A DNA stretch of 64,000 nt from Prochlorococcus marinus str. MIT 9515 (GTDB lineage: Bacteria > Cyanobacteriota > Cyanobacteriia > PCC-6307 > Cyanobiaceae): NCBI RefSeq assembly GCF_000015665.1, contig NC_008817.1:1426001-1490000 (forward strand), written 5' to 3'. Every line of letters starts with the position of its first letter. Position 1 is the first letter of the stretch. Both the position numbers and the translations under genes were made by a program. Below the pieces are notes generated by a model. The model ran no database searches and was not told where the DNA came from. It saw only the letters and a program-made list of their open reading frames with translations. This document shows, one piece after another, positions 50,117 through 61,301 of this stretch.

Positions 50117-50434
50117 TCATTCATCTTTTTCGATTGAACTGGATATACCTTTAGATTTAAGTGATTCTGAATAAAATTCAGCTGGTTCTAGGTCACAAAC
50201 GATAACTAAACCAACCCCATTATTATGAGCCTCAAGCATAATAGCGATAGCATCTTGCTCGCTTAATTGTGGTACAACTTCTCTAAGCGCAATTGTAATA
50301 TACTCCATTGAATTTACTGGATCATTATGAAGTAGTACCTTATATTTTGGTGATTTATTTTTTAACGCCGCTGTTTTCTTTTCTAGGACTGCTGCGTTGT
50401 TATTGTCACCTTTTTCTAGCTTTATAATTGACAT
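50117..50434 (-). CDS. clpS: ClpS adaptor protein
   Basis: ClpS (105 aa) hands N-end-rule substrates to ClpAP/ClpCP. The core is VLLHNDPVNSMEYITIALREVV (residues 33-54), with the Asn-Asp pair that grips the substrate N-terminus, and MLEAHNNGVGLVIVCDLEPAEFYSE. Cyanobacteria often carry two ClpS paralogues; which one this is cannot be decided. It converges on the radical SAM gene. Confidence 0.9.
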   Translation of the reverse strand: MSIIKLEKGDNNNAAVLEKKTAALKNKSPKYKVLLHNDPVNSMEYITIALREVVPQLSEQDAIAIMLEAHNNGVGLVIVCDLEPAEFYSESLKSKGISSSIEKDE

Positions 50435-50472
50435 TACTTTTAATTTTTAATTACTAGGAAATTTATTAATTA

Positions 50473-51699
50473 TTATATATTAATTATTCGCTCCATTGCA
50501 TTAGAGACATTTAATCTTGAGTTAAAGGCAGATAATCGAAAATAACCCTCTCCTGCCAACCCAAAACCACTTCCAGGTGTTCCCACTACGTTAGCTTTTT
50601 CAAGTAAATGATCAAAAAAGTCCCAAGAAGTCATATCAGCTGGGACTTTAATCCAAACATATGGCGCGTTACAACCGCCATAAACTGTAAAGCCAGCACT
50701 TCTTAGCTTATTTCGCATAATCTTTGCATTTTCCATATAAAAATCAATTAAAGAATTAACCTCTTTTTTACCTTGAGATGAATACACTGCTTCAGCTCCT
50801 TTTTGAACGACATAGCTGACTCCATTAAATTTAGTACATTGACGCCTATTCCATAATGGCCATAAATCAACCTTATCACCTTTTGAATTTTGTCCTGTTA
50901 AACATTTAGGGATTACTGTATAAGCACATCTTACGCCGGTAAATCCAGCATTTTTAGAGAAAGATCTAAATTCTATAGCACAACTTTTTGCTCCATCTAT
51001 CTCATATATTGAATGAGGTACATCTTTATCTTGAATAAAAGCTTCATAAGCTGCATCGAAGAGAATCAAAGACTTATTATGATTAGCATAGTCAACCCAT
51101 TTTTTTAATTCATCTTTAGTAATAGTTGCCCCAGTGGGATTATTTGGAAAACAGAGATAAACAATATCAACTTTATTTTTAGGAATTTCAGGTAAAAAAT
51201 TATTATCCTCATTAATCGCTAAATATAATAATCCTTGATAAGTTCCATTTTTAAGTGTTTCTCCTGTTCGCCCAGTCATCACATTACTATCTACATAAAC
51301 AGGATAAACAGGATCTGTTACGGCAATTAAATTATCGTGGCCAAGAATATCTAAGATATTACTGCTATCACATTTTGAACCATCTGAGACAAATATTTCT
51401 TCCGGTGTAATTTGACATCCTCTTGAAATAAAATCATTTTTAGAAATTTTCTCTCTAAGCCATTCATATCCTTGCTCTGGACCATAACCTTTAAATCCTT
51501 CATGTGTTCCCATTTCATTTAATGCTTTACTCATCGCATTTATACAAGCATTAGGTAGAGGTTCAGTTACATCTCCTATTCCAAGCTTAATAACTTCTGA
51601 GCCTTGATTAGCTTGTGTATAACTATTTACTCTTTTTGAAATTTCAGGAAATAGATATCCTGCTTTGAGCTTTAAATAATTTTCGTTTATTTGTACCAC
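50473..51699 (-). CDS. dapL: LL-diaminopimelate aminotransferase
   Basis: DapL (408 aa) makes LL-diaminopimelate directly from tetrahydrodipicolinate and glutamate, replacing the DapD-DapC-DapE steps in cyanobacteria and plants. It is a class I PLP aminotransferase: LFDAAYEAF binds the cofactor, [15 protein letters not shown] contains the PLP lysine, and the opening [19 protein letters not shown] is typical of DapL. It supplies lysine and peptidoglycan. Confidence 0.95.
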   Translation of the reverse strand: MVQINENYLKLKAGYLFPEISKRVNSYTQANQGSEVIKLGIGDVTEPLPNACINAMSKALNEMGTHEGFKGYGPEQGYEWLREKISKNDFISRGCQITPEEIFVSDGSKCDSSNILDILGHDNLIAVTDPVYPVYVDSNVMTGRTGETLKNGTYQGLLYLAINEDNNFLPEIPKNKVDIVYLCFPNNPTGATITKDELKKWVDYANHNKSLILFDAAYEAFIQDKDVPHSIYEIDGAKSCAIEFRSFSKNAGFTGVRCAYTVIPKCLTGQNSKGDKVDLWPLWNRRQCTKFNGVSYVVQKGAEAVYSSQGKKEVNSLIDFYMENAKIMRNKLRSAGFTVYGGCNAPYVWIKVPADMTSWDFFDHLLEKANVVGTPGSGFGLAGEGYFRLSAFNSRLNVSNAMERIINI

Positions 51700-51998
51700 T
51701 TTAAAAATTTAGGTGTTTAGTCTTTATTAGAATAATAGATTAATGTGCTTAAGCGGGAATTTGATGTTAAGATATAGGAGGTTATGATTTAACTAAAGAA
51801 ATAATCATAACTATTAAATCAATTTCAAATAGTTTGAAAGTCGTCTAAAATTTAAATACTTAGCAAATTAAATTGCTACCAATTATTTTAAAAAATCTAA
51901 TAAATTTAACAAACAAGAAATTGTTAGTAAATAATTAAATATAAAATTATTTACCTTTTATCGATTTTCAAAATTCAAAACATACTTAATCTTTTTAT
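51700..51998. other. Divergent region dapL / rne; likely rne leader
   Basis: 299 bp without a recognised gene. It includes the hairpin with a perfect AGGAGG at 51776-51811, a second weaker inverted repeat (TAACAA/TTGTTA near 51910-51930), and a U-rich stretch close to the rne ATG. Long U-rich leaders serve RNase E autoregulation in E. coli and other bacteria, which would fit here. Confidence 0.45.
51776..51811 (+). other. Hairpin with SD and two-codon ORF in the rne leader
   Basis: An inverted repeat of 9 bp, GTTATGATT (51781-51789) and AATCATAAC (51803-51811), with a 13-nt loop. A perfect Shine-Dalgarno AGGAGG (51776-51781) precedes ATG ATT TAA (51784-51792), of which the ATG and ATT lie in the left arm. 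Such a mini-ORF within a stem is rare in this AT-rich genome. Its use in rne control is only inferred. Confidence 0.5.
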
Positions 51999-53825
51999 AT
52001 GTCTCAGCAAATTATAATAGCTGAGCAGGCTCGTATTGCAGCACTACTCACGGATGATCGAGTTGATGAATTAATCGTCGCACAAGGTCAATATCAAATC
52101 GGGGATATTTTTTTAGGAACTGTTGAAAATGTTCTACCAGGAATTGATGCTGCTTTTATCCATATTGGAGAAAGTGAAAAAAATGGCTTTATTCATGTAT
52201 CAGATCTAGGTCCACTAAGACTGAAAAAAGGTGTTGTAGGCATCACTGAGCTTCTTGAACCCAAACAAAAAGTTCTCGTTCAAGTAATGAAGGAACCTAC
52301 TGGAAATAAAGGGCCCAGACTAACAGGTAATATTTCATTACCTGGTAAATATTTAATACTGCAACCTTTCGGACAAGGTGTGAATATTTCTAGGAAGATA
52401 AATACTGATACTGAAAGAAGTCGTTTAAGAGCACTTGGAGTCTTAATTAAACCACCTAGCACAGGTCTATTATTTCGAACAGAAGCCGAAAAAATAAAAG
52501 AAGAATTACTTATTGAAGATCTGGAAAATTTAATTCAACAATGGGATCAAGTTTTAAAAATTTCAGAGACTTGTCAACCACCAAATTTAATAAATAGAGA
52601 TGAAGATTTTTCATTAAAAATTTTAAGAGACTGTATTAAAGCATCAACTAGTAAAGTTGTAATTGATAATAAAGTAGCTCTCGAAAAAGCAAAAGACTTT
52701 TTAATTAATAATGATTCTAATGTGGATCTTGTCTTACATAATAATGACATAAATGAACATATTCTTGAAAAATATCAAATTAATAAAACTATTCAAAAGG
52801 CACTTGAACCAAGAGTAGATTTACCCTCAGGTGGATATATCATTATTGAGCCTACTGAAGCTTTAACCGTAATTGATGTGAATTCCGGTTCTTTCACAAG
52901 ATCAGCTAATTCAAGACAAACTGTTTTATGGACGAATTGCGAAGCAGCTGTTGAAATTTCTCGACAAATGAAATTAAGGAATATTGGTGGAGTTTTAGTA
53001 ATAGACTTTATAGATATGGAATCTCGAAGAGATCAATTTCAGTTACTTGAGCAGTTTACTCTAGCCATAAAAGATGATTCTGCAAGACCTCAGATAGCTG
53101 AGTTAACTGAGTTAGGTTTAGTCGAATTAACAAGAAAAAGGCAAGGTCAAAATATATATGAATTATTCGGCAAAAAATGTAATGCTTGCAATGGATTAGG
53201 GCATATAAAAAGTTTACCAAACTATCAAAATTCGAATTCAGAAACAAATCACTCTGCAAAAAAATCTAGCAGATTAAATAATACAAAGTTCACAGATTTA
53301 GAGCCATCTGAAGTAATTGAAAATCAAGAAAAAATTGTCAAGAAAGAGTTACCTAACTCCAAAATTTTAAATAAAGACGATGATCCTGCCAAACAAAAAG
53401 AAAATGATAATGAAATAGTTAATACCCATAATTCAAAAGAAAAGAAAGTAATAACAGTTGAGCTAAGCGAAGTTGAAAAGATTGTCTATAGTCAACTTGG
53501 TATTAATCCATTAATTAAATTAGGAAAACAATATCTTACTAATAATCATTTAGTACGTTTAGAGAATAGTAATAACAACGAAAAAGAACTCTCTTTACAA
53601 AAGAATAAAAAAGCAAAAACTAAAGTTTCTAATAAGAAAACAAATAAAAAATCCTCAACTTCTAATTCAATAGAAAAGTCTGAAGTTGAAGTAAATGAGT
53701 CTAAAGAAATTAATCATGAGAGCAAATTACCAAAGATAACAACTGCTAATGAGGAAGTAGAAATAACAGATGAAATTGATAATTCAAGACGGAAAAGAAG
53801 AAGATCATCTGCAAGTATTGAATAA
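51999..53825 (+). CDS. rne: Ribonuclease E/G
   Basis: The endonuclease (608 aa) starts most mRNA decay and processing. The N-terminal part carries an S1 domain (about 35-120, [23 protein letters not shown]), the 5' sensor region, and the DNase I-like domain with catalytic [10 protein letters not shown] and VIDFIDME. The zinc-link motif CNACNGLGH is at about 390. The C-terminal 200 residues are a Lys/Asn/Ser-rich disordered tail ending in [12 protein letters not shown], which likely binds partners such as PNPase. Cyanobacterial proteins are shorter than E. coli RNase E. Confidence 0.95.
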   Translation: MSQQIIIAEQARIAALLTDDRVDELIVAQGQYQIGDIFLGTVENVLPGIDAAFIHIGESEKNGFIHVSDLGPLRLKKGVVGITELLEPKQKVLVQVMKEPTGNKGPRLTGNISLPGKYLILQPFGQGVNISRKINTDTERSRLRALGVLIKPPSTGLLFRTEAEKIKEELLIEDLENLIQQWDQVLKISETCQPPNLINRDEDFSLKILRDCIKASTSKVVIDNKVALEKAKDFLINNDSNVDLVLHNNDINEHILEKYQINKTIQKALEPRVDLPSGGYIIIEPTEALTVIDVNSGSFTRSANSRQTVLWTNCEAAVEISRQMKLRNIGGVLVIDFIDMESRRDQFQLLEQFTLAIKDDSARPQIAELTELGLVELTRKRQGQNIYELFGKKCNACNGLGHIKSLPNYQNSNSETNHSAKKSSRLNNTKFTDLEPSEVIENQEKIVKKELPNSKILNKDDDPAKQKENDNEIVNTHNSKEKKVITVELSEVEKIVYSQLGINPLIKLGKQYLTNNHLVRLENSNNNEKELSLQKNKKAKTKVSNKKTNKKSSTSNSIEKSEVEVNESKEINHESKLPKITTANEEVEITDEIDNSRRKRRRSSASIE

Positions 53826-54399
53826 ACAACTTGAGATAGGTATTGACGAAGTAGGTCGAGGTGCAGTTTTTGGACCTGTATTTTCTGCAGCTGTAGTTCT
53901 AACCGAAAAAAATGGATATACTCTCAAGCAATTGGGTGTAACCGATAGTAAAAAACTAACAGAAAAAAAAAGAAAATTACTTTTGCCGAAAATTATCTCA
54001 TTATCCTCAGATTACAGTTTGGGACAGTCTTCAGCAAGAGAAATAGATCAACTTGGTATAAGATATGCCACCGAGCTTTCAATGATTAGAGCTATAAAGA
54101 AGTTAAAATCCAAACCATATGAAGTTATAATTGACGGTCCATTATCATTAAGACTTTGGAAGAGTCATCAAAGAAATATAATTGCAGGTGATTCCAAATT
54201 CACATCAATTGCTGCAGCAAGCATAGTTGCAAAAGTAACACGTGACTTTTTAATGGAAAGATTAGAAAAAAAATTCTCTGGATATTTTATCTTTAAAAAT
54301 AAAGGCTATGGTACTAAAGAGCATTTATTAAGTCTTAAAGCTAATGGCGTAACGAATCTACATAGGAAAAGTTTTTTAACTAAATTAAACCTTATTTAA
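53770..54399 (+). CDS. rnhB: Ribonuclease HII
   Basis: RNase HII (209 aa) removes ribonucleotides from DNA and RNA primers. The signature [15 protein letters not shown] gives the catalytic Asp-Glu, followed by IIDGPLSLR and [15 protein letters not shown]. The listed ATG overlaps rne by 56 bp. A TTG at 53818, overlapping the rne stop, is an alternative that would remove 16 residues; neither has a decisive ribosome binding site. Overlap implies coupling with rne. It converges with DUF1997, overlapping by 15 bp. Confidence 0.93.
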   Translation: MKLIIQDGKEEDHLQVLNKQLEIGIDEVGRGAVFGPVFSAAVVLTEKNGYTLKQLGVTDSKKLTEKKRKLLLPKIISLSSDYSLGQSSAREIDQLGIRYATELSMIRAIKKLKSKPYEVIIDGPLSLRLWKSHQRNIIAGDSKFTSIAAASIVAKVTRDFLMERLEKKFSGYFIFKNKGYGTKEHLLSLKANGVTNLHRKSFLTKLNLI

Positions 54400-54903
54400 A
54401 TCACACCAATTTACAAAATCTTTTATTAATTGTTGCTGAACTCTAGATTTTATTCCTAATAAAATTCCATTCAATACTGAATGGCCAGTAGATTCTAAAA
54501 TTTTCTTTGGCACAAGTTTCAAAAGAGGAGGTTGACTTACTGATACACCAAGAAGTGCTTCGCCCTCTAATCCATTATCAGTCGCCTCCAAATTTGCTTT
54601 CAAAATTAAACTGAAATCTTCGATTATCCCTAAACCATCTAATTTGCTGTCAAGTGCACTCATTTTTAAAATACCTTCTTTATTCTCAACTGCAATTGAT
54701 ACAACAGGGTTAACATCTAATTGAAAAACCCTGAAACTTGTTACAGTATACTTGTACTTCCCATCCCCTTCAGGTTCCAATTTATTGGGGTCCAGCATTG
54801 CTCCAACAACCCTTTCTTCTTCCAAAAGATATTTAGAAAGATATTCTTTATTCCTTGTTACAGAAAGTTTAAGTTTCTGTTTAGCATCAAAAGCTAAAAG
54901 CAT
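54385..54903 (-). CDS. DUF1997 family protein
   Basis: A 172-aa protein of the DUF1997 family shared by cyanobacteria and plants; function unknown. It is predicted soluble, mainly beta, ending in a helix ([21 protein letters not shown]). The frame extends six codons further to a TTG at 54921, but those codons contain the Shine-Dalgarno GGAGG that serves the ATG at 54903 (11-nt spacing), so the shorter form is preferred. It is divergent from pheA. Confidence 0.82.
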   Translation of the reverse strand: MLLAFDAKQKLKLSVTRNKEYLSKYLLEEERVVGAMLDPNKLEPEGDGKYKYTVTSFRVFQLDVNPVVSIAVENKEGILKMSALDSKLDGLGIIEDFSLILKANLEATDNGLEGEALLGVSVSQPPLLKLVPKKILESTGHSVLNGILLGIKSRVQQQLIKDFVNWCDLNKV

Positions 54904-54954
54904 TTTTCTATATACCTCCAATGCTTAATTGATCTTTTTTTTTTACAATTAATC

Positions 54955-55800
54955 ATGCGCAAACAAGTTGCATATTTGGGCCCTGAAGGGACATACGCAG
55001 AAAAAGCAGCTCATATTTTATCAGAGCTTGCCAATTTTGAGTCACCTTTATTTGTACCATGTAATGGGCTATATTCGGTTATTAAAGCAATAGCCTACAA
55101 CAATTGTGATGCAGCAATAGTGCCTATTGAAAACTCGGTTGAGGGAGGAGTAACAACTACTTTAGACGCACTTTGGAAATTTTCGGATATTAATATCAAT
55201 AGAGCAATTGTTTTGCCAATAAAACATGCATTAATAAGTGATGGAGATATTTCGGAAATATCAGAAGTACTTTCTCATCCACAAGCTTTAGCTCAATGTT
55301 CTGAATGGCTATCTGAGAATCTTCCAGAGGCTATTACTTTATCAACTAATTCAACTTCCGAAGCAGTGAAAATGGTAAAAGGGAGTTCATTTAGAGCAGC
55401 TATTGGATCGAAATCTCTTACTGAAATTGAAGGACTTAAAGAACTAGCATTCCCCATTAATGATGTTCCAGGGAATTGTACAAGATTTGTTTTATTAAGT
55501 AAAGAATCGATTTTAGATAAAGCTAATATTGCCAGTTTTGCCTTTTCATTGCTCTCAAATAATCCTGGAGCTTTACTTGAAGCTTTAAATTATATTTCAG
55601 ATTTTGGATTCAATATGAGTAAAATAGAATCTAGGCCTTCTAAAAGAGAACTAGGAGAATATATCATTTACATTGATGTTGATATAAATACAAGAACTAA
55701 TATTGAAGCGTTCTATGAATTGAAGAAAAAATTAAAACCCTTATGTGAACATTTGGTAGACTTTGGATGTTATTTATCAGAAAAGATTAAATTAGATTAA
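54955..55800 (+). CDS. pheA: Prephenate dehydratase
   Basis: A 281-aa monofunctional enzyme making phenylpyruvate from prephenate. Motifs: YLGPEGTYAEKAA at the start, PIENSVEGGVTTTLD, and the active-site NCTRFVLL (about 180-187). A C-terminal ACT domain with KIESRPSKRELGEY binds phenylalanine for feedback control. Its stop directly abuts that of the methyltransferase on the opposite strand. Confidence 0.94.
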   Translation: MRKQVAYLGPEGTYAEKAAHILSELANFESPLFVPCNGLYSVIKAIAYNNCDAAIVPIENSVEGGVTTTLDALWKFSDININRAIVLPIKHALISDGDISEISEVLSHPQALAQCSEWLSENLPEAITLSTNSTSEAVKMVKGSSFRAAIGSKSLTEIEGLKELAFPINDVPGNCTRFVLLSKESILDKANIASFAFSLLSNNPGALLEALNYISDFGFNMSKIESRPSKRELGEYIIYIDVDINTRTNIEAFYELKKKLKPLCEHLVDFGCYLSEKIKLD

Positions 55801-56736
55801 TTAACCTCTACATTTATAAACTCCAAATTCCATTAAACCTTTTTTAAAAGCCCAATCCATTAACAATATTGTAGGAATCTCTCTTACAGACTTTACTAAT
55901 GCTCTTGGACCTAGGGATAAAATTGCATTTGGCCTTCTAATTCCTTCATATATTGAATCAAACCAAGATGGATTTGTATAGTAATTCCAGTTATCAAAGA
56001 TAACTTGACCTGAACTATTTTTGTTATTGATAAGAATATTACTAAAATCTTTAATGCTAATAAATTGAGGATGAACCCATTGTTCAAGTAATTGTTTTAG
56101 GATTATTTTTTCAAGCGTTGTAGGAGGATATTTTTTTAAATCTCTTGAATTCCAATCAGCTAAAGCTAAATATCCTCCAGGTCTCAAAGTTCTTAACATT
56201 TGATCTGCAAATTTATTTTTGTTATTCATATGAGCTCCTGCCTCAACACTCCAAACCCCATCAAATGCTCCATCTTCAAATTTCAAATTTAAAGCATCCA
56301 TAACTTTGAAGTTACAGCTGCATTCATGAGGCGTAAGTTCTTTAGCTCTTTGTACTTGAGCTGGACTAATTGTTATACCTGTTACATTAAAACCATAATA
56401 ATTAGCGAGAATCCGAGAGCTTCCACCTATTCCACAACCTACGTCTAAAACCCTTGAACCTCTAGGTAATTTATCCAAACCACTCCAGCTCACCAGCTCA
56501 TGTACAAACTGGACTTTAGCTTCTCTAAAATCAATATTTTTATTTGGAGGATAGAAACCTAAATGTATATGCTCACCCCACAATCTTTCTAGTAGTTTAT
56601 CTTGAGTCCACGAGTCATAAGCTGAAGCTACAGTTCCCGAAGAGATATATTTTCTAGTATTAATCCTCCAAAGTACTAAATACAAGAAAAATAGAATTAA
56701 AACTAAAAAAATAAAAGATGTTAAGAATAAGGACAT
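55801..56736 (-). CDS. MPBQ/MSBQ methyltransferase-like protein
   Basis: A 311-aa membrane-anchored SAM methyltransferase. An N-terminal hydrophobic helix (about 3-24) is followed by AYDSWTQDKLLERLWGEHIH, motif I RVLDVGCGIGGSSRILA and ITISPAQVQRAKELTP. The sequence closely follows, as I recall it, Synechocystis Sll0418, which methylates 2-methyl-6-phytyl- and solanesyl-benzoquinones in tocopherol and plastoquinone synthesis. The latter role would be essential here. It is clearly closer to that enzyme than to gamma-tocopherol methyltransferase. Confidence 0.85.
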   Translation of the reverse strand: MSLFLTSFIFLVLILFFLYLVLWRINTRKYISSGTVASAYDSWTQDKLLERLWGEHIHLGFYPPNKNIDFREAKVQFVHELVSWSGLDKLPRGSRVLDVGCGIGGSSRILANYYGFNVTGITISPAQVQRAKELTPHECSCNFKVMDALNLKFEDGAFDGVWSVEAGAHMNNKNKFADQMLRTLRPGGYLALADWNSRDLKKYPPTTLEKIILKQLLEQWVHPQFISIKDFSNILINNKNSSGQVIFDNWNYYTNPSWFDSIYEGIRRPNAILSLGPRALVKSVREIPTILLMDWAFKKGLMEFGVYKCRG

Positions 56737-57393
56737 TTAATTTTCTTTGATATCTGGAAAACTTTCTTTTAAAGCTGTTCTAGCTGCCAATTGTTTTCTC
56801 GTATGATCTAACATTTCAAACTCTCTTTGCAAACGTGTATATGTACTCCTCTCTTCTAAAAGTTTCTGCTGCTCTTCAGCCACCGGTCCACCTAAATGAG
56901 CACCAATCCAAAAAGAGAGTTCCATAGGGTTTTCAGGTAATTTATCAGGAAGAACTTTTTGAGAATTAGTTAGTTTACTAGTTAATTTAACTACATCATT
57001 TAATGCTTCAGTAACAGAATCTCTTAAAAGATCTAAACTTTGGAAACTTTCGATATTTTCATCAGTAATCCAACTAACAATCGCTGAGCAATATGGTGTT
57101 GAACGTACAACTTCTAAGACTTGGAATCTTTGCTGTCCCAACGTGACTATATTACTTCTTCCATCATCGGCTGTTTGATGTTTAATTATTTGAGCACAGC
57201 AGCCAACGTTAGCCATACTTTTAGTATTAGGATCCCATTTAATTACCCCAAACATTGAATCTGATTCAAGAACAGATTTAAGCATAATTCTGTATCTTGA
57301 TTCAAATATGTGTAGAGGTAAAACTTCTTGAGGGAAAAGAACAACTTCTGGGAGAGGGAATAATGGTAATTCCCTTACTGAAAGCTCTCCCAT
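56737..57393 (-). CDS. Lon N-terminal (PUA-like) domain protein
   Basis: A 218-aa protein consisting of the Lon substrate-binding N-domain only, without the AAA+ or protease domains. LFPLPEVVLFPQEVLPLHIFESRYR at the start and the PYCSAIVSWITDE middle are typical. The C-terminal helix is coiled-coil-like. Function is unknown; such proteins resemble cereblon-type ligand-binding folds. It sits 57 bp downstream of rpsJ on the same strand and abuts the next gene. Confidence 0.85.
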   Translation of the reverse strand: MGELSVRELPLFPLPEVVLFPQEVLPLHIFESRYRIMLKSVLESDSMFGVIKWDPNTKSMANVGCCAQIIKHQTADDGRSNIVTLGQQRFQVLEVVRSTPYCSAIVSWITDENIESFQSLDLLRDSVTEALNDVVKLTSKLTNSQKVLPDKLPENPMELSFWIGAHLGGPVAEEQQKLLEERSTYTRLQREFEMLDHTRKQLAARTALKESFPDIKEN

Positions 57394-57450
57394 TTAAACC
57401 TCAAAATCTATAACTACATATTAGTAAATTTAGGCACTATTCGGGCAATC

Positions 57451-57771
57451 TTATAGTTTAACTTCTATATCTACACCGCTAGGAAGATCTAGTTTCATTA
57501 AAGCATCAATGGTTTTGGCAGAGGGGCTATAGATATCAATAATTCTTCTATGAGTTCTTGTCTCAAAATGCTCTCTAGAATCCTTATCCACATGCGGAGA
57601 TCTTAGAACACAATAAATTTTTCTTTTAGTTGGTAATGGTATAGGACCGATAGCTGAAGCAGCAGTTGTATCTGCTGTTTGAATAATTTTGTCACATGAC
57701 AAATCCAGCATTCTTCTATCAAATGCTTTTAATCTTATACGAATCTTTTGTTGAGCAAGTGATGTTGTCAT
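57451..57771 (-). CDS. rpsJ: 30S ribosomal protein S10
   Basis: S10 (106 aa; NusE), a small-subunit protein that also takes part in NusB/NusG antitermination. It has the conserved [17 protein letters not shown] opening, the long loop [29 protein letters not shown] and the [22 protein letters not shown] ending. As in many cyanobacteria it closes the str cluster after tuf. A terminator-like hairpin lies only 26 nt before its ATG. Confidence 0.97.
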   Translation of the reverse strand: MTTSLAQQKIRIRLKAFDRRMLDLSCDKIIQTADTTAASAIGPIPLPTKRKIYCVLRSPHVDKDSREHFETRTHRRIIDIYSPSAKTIDALMKLDLPSGVDIEVKL

Positions 57772-57790
57772 AAATTTGAATTGATCTCTT

Positions 57791-57820
57791 AATAAAAGGG
57801 TTATTGATAATCAATAACCC
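57791..57820 (-). terminator. Terminator-like hairpin between tuf and rpsJ
   Basis: On the minus strand, GGGTTATTGA-TTA-TCAATAACCC (57820-57798) makes a 10-bp stem with three GC pairs at its base and is directly followed by TTTTATT. This is the classic form of an intrinsic terminator. It is 59 nt after the tuf stop and 26 nt before the rpsJ start, leaving no room for a separate promoter after it. It may be a partial terminator or attenuator that sets the tuf/rpsJ ratio. Confidence 0.62.
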
Positions 57821-57879
57821 GTATCTCTTATTTAATTATTCTAGATTATCAGAGGTTAACTTCATAAAATTAAAGAAAT

Positions 57880-59079
57880 TTATTCAATAATTTTAGAAAC
57901 AACACCAGCTCCAATGGTACGACCACCTTCGCGAATAGCAAAGCGCATACCTTGTTCAATAGCAACTGGACAAATTAATTCACCAGTCATTTTTATTCTG
58001 TCTCCTGGCATTACCATTTCTACATTAGCTCCATCATCAGAGGTGAATGCGGTGATTTGTCCAGTCACATCTGTGGTTCTTATATAAAATTGTGGTCTAT
58101 AACCAGCAAAGAAAGGAGTATGTCTCCCTCCCTCTTCTTTCTTAAGAACATAAACTTCTCCTTCAAATTTAGTATGAGGAGTAATTGAACCTTTCTTAAC
58201 AAGTACCATTCCTCTCTCAATATCTTCTTTTTGAACACCACGTAGGAGTAGTCCAACATTGTCTCCAGCCATACCTTCATCAAGAAGTTTACGGAACATC
58301 TCAACACCAGTAACAGTGGTCAATCTTGTATCTCTTATCCCAACTATTTCGACTTCTTCTCCAACTTTGACTTTACCTCTTTCTATTCTTCCTGTAGCAA
58401 CTGTTCCTCTACCTGTAATAGAGAAAACATCTTCTATTGCCATCAAAAATGGCTTGTCAATCTCTCTTTCTGGTTCAGGAATACTAGCATCAACAGCTTT
58501 CATTAATTCTTCAATTTTAGATTCCCAATTAGAATCTCCTTCCAAAGCTTTCAGGCCTGAAACCTGGACGATAGGTATATCATCCCCGGGGAAATCATAA
58601 CTATCAAGTAGCTCTCTGATTTCCATTTCCACAAGTTCAATGATTTCTTCGTCATCTACCATGTCACATTTATTTAAAGCGACAACTAAAGCAGGAACAC
58701 CAACTTGTTTTGCTAAAAGGATATGTTCTTTTGTTTGTGCCATAGGACCATCTGTGGCAGCACAAACTAAAATTGCACCATCCATTTGAGCCGCTCCAGT
58801 GATCATGTTTTTGACATAATCAGCATGTCCTGGACAATCAACGTGGGCATAATGTCTGCCTTCAGTTTCGTATTCAACGTGGGCTGTATTAATTGTTATG
58901 CCACGTTCTCTTTCTTCTGGAGCACCATCAATGTCTCCATAATCTTGAGCTTGTGCTTGACCTTTTTTAGCTAAAACATTGGTAATAGCAGCAGTCAGGG
59001 TTGTTTTTCCATGATCAACGTGGCCGATAGTACCTATGTTGACATGTGGTTTGTTCCTTTCGAACTTCTCGCGAGCCAT
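57880..59079 (-). CDS. tuf: Elongation factor Tu
   Basis: EF-Tu (399 aa) carries aminoacyl-tRNA to the ribosome. Motifs are [14 protein letters not shown] (P-loop), [20 protein letters not shown], and the switch I region [16 protein letters not shown]-type sequence. The length and C-terminal [18 protein letters not shown] match cyanobacterial EF-Tu. It follows fusA by 43 bp. Confidence 0.98.
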   Translation of the reverse strand: MAREKFERNKPHVNIGTIGHVDHGKTTLTAAITNVLAKKGQAQAQDYGDIDGAPEERERGITINTAHVEYETEGRHYAHVDCPGHADYVKNMITGAAQMDGAILVCAATDGPMAQTKEHILLAKQVGVPALVVALNKCDMVDDEEIIELVEMEIRELLDSYDFPGDDIPIVQVSGLKALEGDSNWESKIEELMKAVDASIPEPEREIDKPFLMAIEDVFSITGRGTVATGRIERGKVKVGEEVEIVGIRDTRLTTVTGVEMFRKLLDEGMAGDNVGLLLRGVQKEDIERGMVLVKKGSITPHTKFEGEVYVLKKEEGGRHTPFFAGYRPQFYIRTTDVTGQITAFTSDDGANVEMVMPGDRIKMTGELICPVAIEQGMRFAIREGGRTIGAGVVSKIIE

Positions 59080-59122
59080 TTGAATTAAAGAATCGAGGGT
59101 TAAAGAGTGTTTAGTTTAGAGA

Positions 59123-61198
59123 TCAGGAGTTGCCCTGATTCTTGGAAATGATAGCTTCAGCAACATTACGAGGAACTTCCTCATAATTTGCGAACTCCAT
59201 TGAAAATATACCCCGACCTTGTGTCATTGATCGGAGTTGAGTGGCATAACCGAACATTTCGGCTAAAGGCACTTTGGCCTGTACTTTAGACAATCCATCA
59301 TCGACAGATTGTCCTTCGACTTGACCTCTCCTTGAGGAGAGGTCACCAATTACAGATCCAAGAAAATCATCAGGACTTTCGACCTCAACTTTCATCATAG
59401 GCTCTAATAGGACAGGATTGCATTTTTTAACCCCATCTTTAAAAGCCATGGAACCTGCAATTTTGAAGGCCATTTCAGAAGAGTCTACATCGTGGAACGA
59501 ACCATCGACTAGTGTTACTTTTACATCAATCAGCGGATAACCGGCAAGAACGCCTGATTCACAGGTTTCTTTCATCCCATTTGAAGCTGGTCCAATATAT
59601 TCTTTTGGAACTGTTCCACCAACAATTTTGTTAACAAATTCAAAACCTTTACCAACTTCAGCAGGTTCCATTTCAATAACTACGTGTCCATACTGCCCCT
59701 TACCTCCTGTTTGTCTTGCATACTTACCTTCACCCCTAGAACTAGATCTGATTGTTTCTCTATACGAGACTTGAGGAGCACCGATATTTGCCTCAACTTT
59801 AAACTCTCTTAACATTCTATCTACAAGTATTTCCAAATGTAATTCACCCATACCAGCTATAACGGTCTGATTCGTCTCTTGATCTGTGCTAACCCTGAAG
59901 GTTGGATCTTCCTCTGATAAGGCTTGTAAAGCTTTTGAGAGCTTTTCCATATCTCCTTTAGTTTTAGGTTCAACAGCAACTGAAATAACTGGTTCAGGAA
60001 TAAATAAAGTTTCTAGAACTATTGGATCATCCGTAGTACATAATGTGTCACCAGTTGTTGTGTTTTTCAAGCCTAAAACAGCCCCTAAATCACCTGCTCT
60101 TAATTCATCAACTTCTTCCCTTTCATCAGCTTTTAAGATTACTAATCTAGAGATTCTCTCCTTAGCATCCTTAGTTGAATTCATAACATAACTACCTTTT
60201 GAAAGCACTCCTGAATACATTCTTACAAAAGTTAGTTTTCCGTAAGGATCTGACATTACTTTAAAAGCTAATGCACTGAAAGGCGCATTATCATCTGAGG
60301 GTCTGATATCTTCTTTACCATTTGGTAAAACCCCTTGAATTGGCTTTACATCAACTGGAGCTGGCAAATAATCAACTACTGCATCAAGAACTAATTGAAC
60401 CCCTTTATTTTTAAAGGCTGATCCACATAAAACGGGAACTAAACCATGCTTAAGAACTCCTTCTCTAATGCCTTTTTTTAATTGATCTTCAGTTAATTCT
60501 CCTTTATCCAAAAATATTTCAATTAATTCTTCGTCATTTTCTGCGACACTTTCCATTAGCTTACTTCTCCACTCCAATGCCTCATCTTTCATCTCATCTG
60601 GTATTGGAGCCTCCTCAATATCAGTCCCTAAATCATTTTTGTATAAGTAAGCCTTGTTACTAACTAAATCGATAATTCCTGTAAGATCACCCTCAGCACC
60701 AATCGGTAGCTGAATAGGGAAAGCATTTGCTTTGAGGCGCTCTTTAATTTGTTTATTAACTTTTAAAAAGTCTGCTCCTGTTCTGTCCATTTTATTGACG
60801 AAGACCATCCTTGGAACAGAATATCTATCAGCTTGTCTCCATACAGTCTCTGATTGTGGCTGAACTCCTCCAACAGCACAAAATACAGCTATGACACCAT
60901 CTAAAACTCTCATTGATCTTTCTACTTCAATTGTGAAGTCAACGTGACCTGGAGTATCAATGATATTAATTCTATGATCCTGCCAACTTGTAGAGATTGC
61001 AGCAGCTGTGATGGTAATCCCTCTTTCTCTTTCTTGGTCCATCCAATCCGTTACTGCAGCACCATCATGTACTTCTCCGATTTTGTGAACAACCCCTGAA
61101 TAAAAAAGTATTCTTTCAGTAGTAGTTGTTTTACCAGCATCAATATGAGCGGCTATACCTATATTCCTTACTCGTTCAAGGGGAAAGTCGCGTGCCAA
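59123..61198 (-). CDS. fusA: Elongation factor G
   Basis: EF-G (691 aa) catalyses translocation. The P-loop is [14 protein letters not shown], followed by the switch II motif [21 protein letters not shown], and the domain IV tip ([19 protein letters not shown]). It is the canonical translational form; the str-operon position supports this over paralogues. Confidence 0.98.
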   Translation of the reverse strand: MARDFPLERVRNIGIAAHIDAGKTTTTERILFYSGVVHKIGEVHDGAAVTDWMDQERERGITITAAAISTSWQDHRINIIDTPGHVDFTIEVERSMRVLDGVIAVFCAVGGVQPQSETVWRQADRYSVPRMVFVNKMDRTGADFLKVNKQIKERLKANAFPIQLPIGAEGDLTGIIDLVSNKAYLYKNDLGTDIEEAPIPDEMKDEALEWRSKLMESVAENDEELIEIFLDKGELTEDQLKKGIREGVLKHGLVPVLCGSAFKNKGVQLVLDAVVDYLPAPVDVKPIQGVLPNGKEDIRPSDDNAPFSALAFKVMSDPYGKLTFVRMYSGVLSKGSYVMNSTKDAKERISRLVILKADEREEVDELRAGDLGAVLGLKNTTTGDTLCTTDDPIVLETLFIPEPVISVAVEPKTKGDMEKLSKALQALSEEDPTFRVSTDQETNQTVIAGMGELHLEILVDRMLREFKVEANIGAPQVSYRETIRSSSRGEGKYARQTGGKGQYGHVVIEMEPAEVGKGFEFVNKIVGGTVPKEYIGPASNGMKETCESGVLAGYPLIDVKVTLVDGSFHDVDSSEMAFKIAGSMAFKDGVKKCNPVLLEPMMKVEVESPDDFLGSVIGDLSSRRGQVEGQSVDDGLSKVQAKVPLAEMFGYATQLRSMTQGRGIFSMEFANYEEVPRNVAEAIISKNQGNS

Positions 61199-61301
61199 TG
61201 TTAAAACTCCAAATAGAATGAATTGCTAAATAGCTGCAGTTTATCTAATCAAATAAACTTCTTACAATAATAGACTAATTAAGGACCATTTTGGGTCGAA
61301 A

